Source: Glandiceps talaboti (taxonomy: Eukaryota > Hemichordata > Enteropneusta > Spengelidae). From it: DNA of 64,000 bases. The notes under the pieces are model-generated. The model was not told where the DNA came from. It ran no database searches and was given only the letters and a program-made list of their open reading frames with translations. A program made the translations under genes and the position numbers. The stretch is taken from the NCBI RefSeq assembly GCF_964340395.1, contig NC_135562.1:18736985-18800984 (forward strand), in the 5' to 3' direction. Positions 41,511 through 53,500 of the stretch are shown here, in pieces (positions within the stretch are counted from its first letter, which is position 1; the number at the start of each line of letters is the position of its first letter).

Positions 41511-44500
41511 TAGTAGTAGTAGAAAGAGCAGTAATTTCAGGCTATTTTTCTTTTGGGGAAGAATAACAAATTCCTGCACCCTATAAATGTAAATTTCAAA
41601 ACCTTATTTTCCTGAATATTTCAAAAAAGGTACATACCTGCAATATACCTACTTTTTCTAGTTATCTATCGGGTGGTCAAATCCCTGTACATACGTATCG
41701 GCAATAACCTATGTTTTCGATATTTCACCGATGCATGTAATACCGTACCGTCATTGCTGGTACCAAGATCGTTCACAAAAAACTGCAGCACTTTTATATA
41801 AACAGCTCACCAACGTTAAAATTTGGCTCAGTTACAGATGAATACATTGTCTAGCTTCCATGTGATACTTATTTTTCTACCATCAAAACTTTTTGAGATT
41901 CAGGTCGTCAAATGTGGAAAATGGTAAATTTCACACAAGATTTCCGACGAAGTAGATTCTATGAAAAAATGTCCACAGTGACATATAATTTCTCATAAAT
42001 TATCCTAAATACCTACTTTCACCAAATCTACGGCCATTTCAATGGAAACCTGACTTAACTGTGAAAATCAGCCTGTGTTTCGCGTACGTGAACATTTGTC
42101 TTACGGGAGCTGCCATATCTGAAAATAATCACATGACCTCTGCATAATGAACGCCCTCTATGGTGGGTGGTTGCGTTCCGACTGTGCAGTGATCGAAACA
42201 GTTAATTGCTTCATGTACATGTTCTAGTTTGCTAGCCTTGTCCCATGCAATGAATTGCTTCATGCATGCACCCAGTGTACATGTAACTTGGCCTATGTGT
42301 AGTTATGGCTTAGAAGTGTTTGATTCTCTAAGTGTTTGTTTTCCACTTCTAGATGATAATGATGACAACAAGCTGTTTCAGGATCCTTTCCTTGATACCT
42401 TAGTGAAATTCTGGCATGACAGTAATCTGAACAAAGAACAAGATAAACAAAGTCTACATCTCTTGGCTCAGAAAGTAAGTATCAATCACAAATTTTCAGA
42501 AACATTATATCAAATAAGAATGTGTATGGTGAATTGTATGTGTTTAAACATGTTCGTCAGGTTGGTAAAACATAGTAAGTTTTTGTATTAGTACATGTGC
42601 ATTTTATATCATTAACTTAAACCTGTAGGTGATTGCATCTACAACTTCCTATGTCACTCGTGTTTAAATATATAAAGTGTACATTGGCGAAACAGGTAGA
42701 AGTTTTGGCACAAGAATGAAAGAACATAACAGAAAGTGGATGAAAACAACGTCTGGACTTTCACCAGACCTACACAATGATGTTCATCCAAGGTGTTTAA
42801 TCAATCCACTATCGCAGACCATGTTTGACAAATAGTGCTGCAGCAGGGACCGCATTTTGGATGTCAAGCACAGCCGGAAAAATACCAGCATAATATACAC
42901 GTGTATATCAAACTCTTTGTTAATGTCTCAGGAATATGGAAATCCATTATTAAAAATTAAATTAAAGCACAATATGTAACATCGTGTACATGTAAGAAGA
43001 CCCAAATACATATTATTGCGTACCATCAATATTCGTCTCAGTCTTTATTCATCATGTCGCAAAATGTGTTGTAACATTATTTGTGTTAGTCTCCAGTTAT
43101 GTCATCATATATTTCCGTTACTCAAACAAAGAGTTTAATCAGGGTTCGCACGGTCCTGGAAAACCCTGGAATTTCAAACCCTCCCTGGAAAACCCTGGAA
43201 AACCCTGGAAAATGCGCCCTACCCCTGGAAAACCCTGGAAAATGATCATGATCAATCGATCGATTAATATTGACGATCGTCATGTTTGCTCGAGCCAGCC
43301 ATTCATATGGTTCTGAATCTCGTAAATATGAAATGGCGAAAATATTTTCAAAGCCTTTCGCCACGGTGGTGAATCAAAATTCACACCGATTAAACACAGA
43401 CAGTCGAACGATCGGTACACGAGACACTTTGCCCCACAGACCGTGCCTATGCATAGTTGAATGGGGGGCGCCGCAGTGTTTGTTTCGATCTTGCGACAGT
43501 ATATTGCTACTCCATCTCCCAGTCGTCATTTCAGGGACATGATATTGCATTAACAGTCCCGGCCGGGGGTAACAGTAGGTCTTCTAACAAGATTATCGTA
43601 ACATTGTAGCGAGTATCAAAGCATCATCAACCACGATTAGAAATTGTTACAAGTTCGGGGCACGAGTCGACATACTAAGCTCAGGCATGGCAATACTAGG
43701 GCTAGGGCCTCGGGAAGTGCAGGTGAATTTCCGGGTTGTGGAAGTACGGTTGTGACTTTTATGTCGTCAATAAATGGGTATTTGTGTTACATGTTCTAAA
43801 AGAATAAACTACTGTTTTATGTTGTCGGTACAGTAACATTCGTCAATGGTCAAGTTGAGTTGAGAAATCACGATGTTCTGCAACTCGTGGCATCCGTACA
43901 TAAACATCGAGACGCAAGCGATGAATGTATTCAGTTATTCATAGCTCGAAATTTCGTTACGTAAATGGCGTTTTTATTCTAAATTTTGAAGAAAAAAATT
44001 ATTTTAGGTGACTTATAAATCTAGTAACATCAAACCATACAATAACGAGGACAAACTTTAGTTTTTAATTTATTTTTCTGGATATGTCTGAATTAGACTG
44101 ACGAATGCTGCGACTCAATCTTACATGATCAATGCACCAGCTTGACGAAACTGCTACTTTGATGACAGAGGTTTCTCCGTTAGTCTTAGCGTGCAAACGT
44201 GGTTTTGAAACCAACATCTTGCATAGTGTCGATTGTCTTTAAAATGTTTTGTAACATATTATGGGAACTGTTGTTAATTTTTTTCTCGTCCACATCAGAC
44301 AATTAGATGTCATTCAAAAAGTATACTTTAGTGTCAACACCCCTGGAAAATGGGCAAAATCAATATGAATACCCCTGGAAAACTGACGAAAACCCCCTGG
44401 AAAGTCCAGGAATTTTGTTTTGCTTTAAGTGTACGAACCCTGTTAATGTATGGAAGCCTTAATACTTATTTTCACTTTAAAGCCACCCTGTAAAACTTTA

Positions 44501-47500
44501 GGTGACTGTCCAGTTTTCCATTGCTGGATTACAGGAAGACAAAGTGGGATTTAGCTCAAAACGTGACTGTTGCTATGGTAACATGCATATTGTTTGGGAA
44601 TAGTTGTTCATATATATCGCAAGTTGACACCTACATGTAACGCAGACAGGCGCATATTCAACATAAACACATTAAATTGTTAACATGATACATTGTACAA
44701 GAACACATCACATACAATGTACATGTAACACCTGTATGGTAATTAGCACAACTGAACTGAAGGTTCAGTCATATATAGGCATGGCAAAGTGTTTGTCTGT
44801 CTGTGTGGATGTGTGTTTGTGTGTGTGTGTGTAAACAACTTTAAGTCAAAAACTGTTGGACCAATTGCTTTGATATGTGGTGGTCATGTTACTTCTGGTG
44901 TCTAGTTTGGGAAATTTTTCAAATGAAAATAATCATGTATATCGCAAAGATAACAGGAATTGAAAAAGAAATGAATAAACATGTAATAAATGTATGAAAA
45001 TGTGCCTACATGTAGCAACAAGACCACACCCATAGCAACAGCAAAATGATCACATACATTTGTATATTGCAAAGATAATATCAGGAATTCATACACAAGT
45101 GAACAAAAACATATAAAAATGTATGCAAATATATCTAACAACATGACCACACCCATAGCAACAGCCAAGTGATAGCATATATCGTAAAGATAGCGACATG
45201 GTTGGATAGGCAACTGGATAGTCATTCAAAAAAAAAAAAAACGACCAACTATTGTTAGCATGGACTAGCATATGGATAAACATTTTTAAAAACTGTACAG
45301 ATGTGCTACAATGCCATTGGCGGTATTTTTGAATAAATGTCGATCTCAGTCTAACTGCAACATGTAACACAAAGTGTTGTAACTTTCTTTGGATCAGTTT
45401 CCAAGTCTGCCATCATATCTTTTCTTATTTGTTAGACTCTAACAAAGAGTTTGATATATATATAAACCTGCAAAACATTATGTGACTCTCCTGTTTCCGT
45501 TGCTAAACTACAGGAAGACGATAGTGATTTTGGCACAAAACATGGCCATTGCCATGGTAACATGCATATTTTCTGAGAAGAATGGGTCTTGTATGTAGTG
45601 ATACCTTTCCCACACAAATTATATATATCTGTTGAACCTAAACACATTGAATCGTTAATATGATATCCGAATTAAACGCATACTACATTGTACCCGTATG
45701 TCATCCGAACAAATGTTGGTCTTAGTCTTCCTGCAGCATGTTATAAAAAGTGTTGAAAGTTACTTTATATTAGTCTCCAGGTCTGTCATCATACATTTCC
45801 TTATTTGTTAGACTCTAACAGTTAATTTGATTTATAGAAACCTTACATTATTGTCAAGATAAAACTGAACTGCAAAACATTAAGTTACTCTCCAGGTTTC
45901 TGTTGCTGAACAACAGGGAAACAAATTGTGATATTGGATCAAAATATGTTTATTACCATGGTGACATGCACGTTATTCAGGCAGCAATAGTTCCTGTGTG
46001 TCACCTAATACATATCATCACACACAAAAACATACATGTACACATCTTTAACCTAAACACATTAAAACTTTAATATGATCCACAAACACAACACATACAT
46101 GTAGTATCTTTATTTTATCCCAACAAATGTTGATCCTATGTAGTTTTTTACACTATGTTACATATTGTGCTCTAACTTAATTTTTAATAATTGTTGGCTC
46201 GGTCATCATGGATTTCCATATTCCTGAGACTCTCATGAAGAGTTTGATATATACACATGTATTATGCTGGTAATATTCCAGTTGTGCTATCTTGAAAACT
46301 ACGCCACTTTTTTTGGCCTCTGCTGCAGCACTAAAAAACAATCATGTCATCAATGGGAACTCAGCTAATATCATTGACAGAGGACAGGACAGGTTATCAG
46401 GTTATCCATGAAAGTCAGAGAATCTCCAAATCAGAAGACAAGGGGGCATGCCAATTATCATGTCATTGCCAATATCAGTCACAAAATCAGCAAACAGATA
46501 CATATAATTAGACAAAGCCTGTCAACCTGAACAGGTGAATTGTTATTAGTACATGTACATGTATTAGTAAGTCAAAAGAACCATTGGTGTGATACAAGAA
46601 TGTACAGTATTATTTCTACATGTCTTTGTATTCTGCTACACTGAAATTATCCCAAAACTTACTTACAATGTACATGTACATGTACTCATCAGTGGATCTC
46701 TAGTTCTGTCCAAGAAATCAAGTTCTGTCACACTATACATGTACATGTAATGCTGAAAACAGCAGCTGCTGTCATGTAAAACCATGCTCTTGAAATGGTA
46801 TAGATAAAGTTTGGCCAGCTGTTGAATACTGGTGACTACTGGTTGCTACAGTATGTTACTGTTTTTCTGTTTATTGCTGCATATACGTTTCGCTATTACA
46901 CACAGACTCTTCAGAATTATAGGAATTGAAAAACTATGCAGTCTGTGACTTCAGATAAAATCTACCACCAACTACGCGAGTCTGTGTGGCCATCAAAAAC
47001 CTAGGTATTTACACCATTCCAAGATAAGAGCACAATTTTATATTACGAAAGCTGCAGTCTTCAGCATTTATATGTGACAGAACTTGATTTCTGTGACAAA
47101 ACTACAGACCCATCGATGAAGAGGAATTCAAAATTTTGAGTTAGAAATTTTACAAATGTAGGGTTCACAATATTATTATTCATCATAGCCAGAACCTCAG
47201 TGTAAAGATATACATGTATATCACAATATCAAGCAGGACACTGAGTACAATGTACATACATGTAGTTGTTAACCAGTGACAGTACAGTATTCATTGTACA
47301 TGTAGCTCTGTGAAGTTTGAAATTCAATTCCGTGACTTATGCCTGATGATCTAAAATTCCATATACAATGTAGTATGATATGGTTGCCAGAGTTGGTGAG
47401 AATGCATTTATTTTCATGTTGTCACATTGTGATTTATTCTGACTTTATTTAATAAATTCGCAACCTGCAACCCGGTGTTTCACATTTTTTGTAACAAATT

Positions 47501-50500
47501 AGGGGCGTCATCGAAATCAAAAGCATCGTAATTACGCGTCGCTACGAGTAAAGACTAGTAACTACTAGTAGCTACGATGTACTACGAGAAACGGGAGATA
47601 ATGAGGTGTTCAAGTTCATGAATAACTGACAATAGATAATAAGTTTACCTTTCTTTGTTTCCCTTAACGATGTCGTCTTTACGCGTAGATACACGTAATT
47701 TGTGGTTGCCGACACACAATAGATAGAGATTCTCACCTTCAGTGTTTCCAATGATGACATCGTCTTCTATCGTAGTTGATCGTAGTTTGTCATAATTTTC
47801 GATCGTCAAAGAAAACCACGTACTCAGCCAGTAATGTGCTGATGAAACTAGTACTGCACATGTTTTTATGAGTGCAAGTTCATGGGCGATATTCATTAAA
47901 AAAAACCAATAAGATATGCACGAAATCAAAGTTTCAATATTCAGTACAAACTAACAGTACAACTTACAAGCTCACGCTTGGCGGCCATGGTAGGGCCAAG
48001 AAATGCTGTTGAATTTCCGGGTTGCGGAAGTGCAGTTTTGACTTTTATATCATCGAATAACGGGATTTGTTTTATATATTCTAAAACAACAACTAATTTT
48101 TTATGTTTCTCAGTACAGTAACATTCCTAAATGATGGGGTTGAGTTAAGAAATCGCAATGTTCGGCAACACGTGGCGTGATGCATGATGTCGGTAGATAT
48201 ATAAACATAGAGACGCAAGTGATGAACGTATTCAGTTATTCGTAGCCCGAAATTTTGTTATATAAATGACGTTTTTCCTCAAAATTTTGAAGAAACAAAA
48301 GGTTTTTAGGTGACTTCTAAATCAATCAAGTCAAACGATATATTAATGCGAGACAAGCTTTAGTTTTTAATTTGTTTTTGTGGACAATGTTCGAATTCGA
48401 CTGACGAATCCTGCGACTAGAATCTAACACGATCAATGCACCGTTCACCAGCCAGACGAAAATGGTCGACATGTTTGTTGACCAGCCGAGAAGTGCATAA
48501 GGAACTTGTGAGGCAGTCCGAATAAATAGATGTAAAATCCGACGTTTCAAATAAAAATTCTTCTTCAAGGTATTTTTAGGCAAGAAATATTAGGTAAACA
48601 TCTGAATATATCTGAAACACTTAGTTGACTAGCCGACTGTACGAATGCCATGTAGAAGGCATCGAATGAATAGCATTGAAAAAAGTAAGCGTGAAACTGA
48701 TTTGCGCACAGGAAAGAAAATCTTTTTGTTTCGTTATTTTTTTCACGATGAAGACTACGCGTAAATGGTCGTAGTTTGGGCTCATGAATAACGGACAATA
48801 GGTGTTTACTTTTTATTGTCTACAACCTAAATTACATGAATATGCGTTGAGACTTATGAATATTCACCGTAGTACATCGTAACTACTAGTAGCTACTCGT
48901 CTTTACTCGTTACGACGCGTAATTACGATGCTTTTGATTTCGATGTCGTCCCTTACACAAATATGTTTTATCACTGAATGCAAATAGTTTTTTGTTCGAA
49001 TCTCCCTTGTCTCATTCAATAGTGATGTTGATTTGTGTTTGCATTGGGACAAAGTGCATCATTTTCTGGTGTGCACATGATCAGTTTCTGTATTTTTGTC
49101 TGATGTAATTTGTAATGAAACAGGTGTGAGACTAGTCTATCAGCTAGCCCTCGGATGTTCTTCCGATAAAATACGACACACAGCCGAACAATGCTATCGA
49201 GGATGGAACATCCGAGGTCTAGCGAATGTCATCAGGATATAAATAACTGCCAATCAGAGAACCGTATTAGCGACAAGCACAAACAGAGGACAATAGCTAA
49301 ATTTTCATGCATATTCATCTTAAGGAGGGGCTTGTATAAATAACCACCAATGCGTTAATTGAAATGTGTGAATGACAACGTCTACACACTCATCAAACTC
49401 ACAATTACCATAAACCGATAAGCCATAGTAATGACGTAAATGTGTTTGTCAACACTTGCATGCAGAGATTCCCCGAGGTCATAGGTTATTGAATATATTA
49501 AAGTATATATAGATGGCCCAACCCACCGCTCAATGTAATCTCAATGGAATGTCCGGTCTGAAAATGACATTCGCTAGACTGTTCAGGCAAGCCCTCACAT
49601 GCGAACTTCGTTCGCTTATAGTTATAGCATCGAAAGAAAGCCCGAACGTCTAGCAGCAAGACTAGTGTGAGACATGAAACATTGTGTTGTCTACTTAAGT
49701 TACTTAATTATGGTAATATATCACTAACAGTAAAGAACATAAAAATGTACAGGTACATGTACATGAACTTGTATAATGGACATGTGCTTATATTTATTGC
49801 AAAGTTATGATCATTATATATCCACTAATCTGTTTTCTGGTATTTTGTCCTCTTTACCAGGCTAATAAGAGTGAATACAGACTGGTGTTGTATAGATGGA
49901 TCACTGTCCTGAAAGATTCAAAAGTGAGTGAGTGTACATTGGATGACTTAATTGTTGAGGTGGTGAGAGTTGCATCTAAACGTACTGACATTGACCTTGT
50001 TATTAAGTAAGTACATATATGACATACAGTTCCTTTTTAGCACAACTTAACTTAAATGAGGTTTAGTTGTGTCATGCAGTAAGCATGGAGAAAAGTGTGC
50101 ATGTGTGTATTCATAAAATAAGAGCGTCATCTGGTGAAAACTGTTTGCAAACAGCCACTAACTGCTGTGAGCTGGACCCTGATCAGACACAAGAGAAGTG
50201 GTGAGAAAGGGTTTGCATTGATATCACAGCCATTAAAACATCTTCTATTCATAGGTTGAGCGATGATCAAATACGTGTTGACAACATTGGCGGACAGTTT
50301 ATGCTGTGCCTGTCTGAAAACACTCACATAAATTCATACCGCCACATCACCATTTCATTCTCACTAAAACTTTTTAGTGCACTGAAATGATAAGGTTCAG
50401 TAGTATTATAGGCATGGTGCGATGTCTGCCTGTCTGTGTGTGTGCTTGTGTATGTATGGACAACTTTAAACTAAAAAAAATGCTAGTCTGATTACTTTTG

Positions 50501-53500
50501 GTGTCTAGTTGGGAAAGTGTTCAAGCAAAATAATCTCATCACAGGTATGTGATTTTGGACAAAAAATGTCATTTTTGGTCAAAAAACTTACACTCCAAAA
50601 CTACTGGGGAGACTGGTCTGAAATTTGGTGGGAATGTTCTTAGGGGTGTTTAGATTAAGATTTATCCTGATATGATAATTCCATTATTAATATGCAAATA
50701 GGGCTAAAATTGTGTTGTTGTTTTTATCAAAAATCTTTAATTCCAAATCTACAGAGATTGCACTGTAATGTAATGGGGATGTATCCCATGGTGTTTACAT
50801 GAAGAAATATTAACCCTAGAATTATCTCATCGTTGATGAAAAGTACTCTATCAGTGAGACTGAACCTTGGTGGGAAGTTTCCAGAATTGTTATTCTACAA
50901 ATTTTCTTAAAAACATTTTGACACAAGTGGCCCTACATGTAGCCATGACCAAATCTTTAGTAACATGCAGTTTGGTCAAATAACATTATCTGGTAGGAAA
51001 GTGAGTAAACATTCAAAAAATGTTTGCAAATATCCCTAACAACCATGACCACACTCATAACAACAGCCCAATGGTTTTGTATTTCACAAAGATGACAACA
51101 GGGATTCTTACACAAGTGAATATAAATTCAAACCAGATTTAAACTGAATGCCTTCGATAAGGGTATACATGTAGTCTTGCCATTTCATGATTTATGGAAG
51201 AAATTTAGCTGTACAATGTATATGTACATATGTGATTCTTCAAGTCCCAAATGAAAGTTAGTTGTCAAATATGCTGTTCAAATGCCCAACTATTCTCAAA
51301 GCTTGCCATCCTCGACTTCACTTGGTTTTCATGATCCCCTACGTATGCGGGATATATGCACACCCGTTTTCATGGTAAATAATAAATGCACAGAAGGAAA
51401 ACATATATGTAAATGTGCTTAGCAACAAGACTTACACTCACCATTGTAACAGCCACATGAACACATATATTGCAAAGGTAACAACAGGGATTAAAAAATA
51501 CATGTACAAGAATAAACATTCAAAAAATATATGTAAATGTGCCTAGCAACAAGACCACGCCTATAGCAACAGCCACATGATCACATACATGTATATTGCA
51601 AAGGTAACAACAGGGATTAATAGACAAATGAATAAACATCAACAAATGTAGCGAATATACCTAGCGAAAAGATCACGTCCATAGCAACAACCAAATGATC
51701 ACGTCTAAATTGCAAAGATAACATCAGGGATTAATAGACAAGTGAATTTATAAACATTCAAAAAATGTATGCAAATCTGTCTAGCAACTTGACCACGCCC
51801 ATAGTAACAGCCAAATGATTGTGTATATTGCAAAGATAACAACTGGGTTGGAGGCAACTGGATAGTCATTCAACTGTACAGTTATGCTACAATGCCATTA
51901 TTGCTATTTTTGTTTATGAGCTTTGTGACTACAATGTTAGGTTGAATGCATTAGTTGAATTTACCAACTGTTCACTACATGTACATGCTCTTAGGTGAAC
52001 ACAGTTCACAAGTAATGTAAAGGCATTGTTCAAGAATAAAGAAATTTCTTGGTGTACATGTGTATACCGAGTTAACAGTTCACTTCATGCTGCCACATTT
52101 GTTTCAAACTCTTATACAACTGTGTCTCTGTCAAATTGAAAGTTAACACTGTTATTGATGTCCTGTAACTTTGTTTGTGCACTGCAGTACTGTACCATAG
52201 TGTAGGGTTATATGTATTCTGTATAGTCCAACTTCGAGAAGAGCCCGAACAGATTTATTCGGAGTTCATTCTTGAAGCTCATATTTCCAGAGAGTGATTA
52301 CCATAGAAAATTGAAAGTCCAGAAGATAATATTAAACCATGGTACATGTATAGAGTATTGTTGCATACATGTATAAATGTTTTCTTGTGACATTTTGGAA
52401 ATACAAGCTGTGTACATGTATACAGTGTGCGGAAGAATGACATGTACATGTACATGTACATGTAAACATTTTTAATGTATTTAGTGTACATCCGAAATGC
52501 ATGTAGTGTGCATGCAATTTCGGAAAAGAGGCAAACAGGATTTTGATGCTAATTTTGGTGGGAATGCTTCCCATGGATGCATCATTAAAAAAAAGTGGAC
52601 ATGACCTCTGAAATGTACATACATGTATACATTCCATTTACTTTTGGATGTACAAACTTAAGACCAAGTTATATACAAAGTAACTTCTTCTGTTGATAAT
52701 ATCATGCACATATTTAACTTTCATGGTATTCTTATTTGTTGTGGCAGTGTTCGGGAGTCAACAGGAAGGAAAATGACAATTTGTGGAAAAGAACTTGGCG
52801 TACAAAGTAACATCGAAGTGTGTGGTATAAGTGGCAAGGGTGTGCTTCAAGTCTTAACTTGCACAGAGGTATGTATCAAATTATAAGTTTATGTGACATC
52901 TGAATAAAGCATTATTCATCTCGTGGAAGATCTCACAAAATCCCACGAGATCCCATTGAGTGCATAGCAACCACGTTCGGATGGTCAAGCTGAAGTGTCA
53001 AACGCTTAGCAACACCATTGTTCTCAACGTCATCATACGTACAGTATGTATGATAGATCAAGGGAAGCAGACTTTTAAAGTATGCAGTATTTCCGCTGCC
53101 CACTCGCCAAATCGCAAAATGCAAATAAAGTCTGCATTTGGCAAGAATATTTTTGATACAATTAGCCAAACTTGCGAAGCCAATTTAGAATAGGGCACCA
53201 GAAAATCTATGTCTTCTGCTTGTGGTTCCTTTGTCGCAACATTGAATATCCGTAATTTAAACTATATTGTATTGCATTTAGAAGGAAGTGTACACATTGT
53301 GCGTTCCTCAAAAGTTAACCAAATCATAAAATTGTTACATCAGCAATGTAAATAAACATCCTGTCTAACAAACTTGTAAGTTCTGTTGTGTAAAACCTTG
53401 CAGCATCTGATCATGTGATCCATGCTTGTAAAATATTTGATCATTGTAGTTCGTCACATGTAAGGGGCAATGGCAGATGAGTCGTCTTTACCGGGCCCTT

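Larger units (their letters stand above)
37587..42184. mobile_element. 4.6-kb TIR DNA transposon, superfamily not assigned
   Basis: The left end CAGTCGGAACGCAGGTCACCCA matches the reverse complement of the right end (13 identical outermost bases, then partial similarity including a CGTT-ATT/CAT word). The element is flanked by TGC on both sides (37584-37586 and 42185-42187), a candidate 3-bp target duplication. It lies wholly in intron 1 of the CCCH gene. The interior holds decayed plus-strand ORFs with ubiquitin-like and zinc-binding modules. A 25-bp word, ACTGCAGCAC-TTTTATATAAACAG, occurs at about 37898 and 41782 in the same orientation. Confidence 0.72.
42835..46331. mobile_element. 3.5-kb composite foldback/TIR element
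   Basis: Outer ends GTGCTGCAGCAG and its complement are flanked by TA on both sides. The inverted arms (about 42835-43000 and 46090-46331) share ACCAGCATAATA, GTGTATAT and TCAGGAATATGGAAATCCAT. Inside are tandem units of about 410-450 bp, with recurring TAACAAAGAGTTTGAT, ACACATTAAA and ACAAATGTTG. It also carries two nested insertions (43140-44442 and 44746-45330). Confidence 0.75.

Noticed and set aside
41397-41579. Leucine/isoleucine-rich protein
   Set aside because: Artefact of the ATT/AGT trinucleotide array on the minus strand.
43122-43364. 80-residue minus-strand frame with FPGFSR repeats
   Set aside because: Generated by the CCCTGGAAAA subterminal repeats of the DNA element.
48980-49020. 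tRNA B-box-like GTTCGAATCTC
   Set aside because: No A box at the right distance and no cloverleaf could be found.
52960-53193. 77-residue frame next to exon 4
   Set aside because: Read-through of intron sequence, with no family motif and no splice support.
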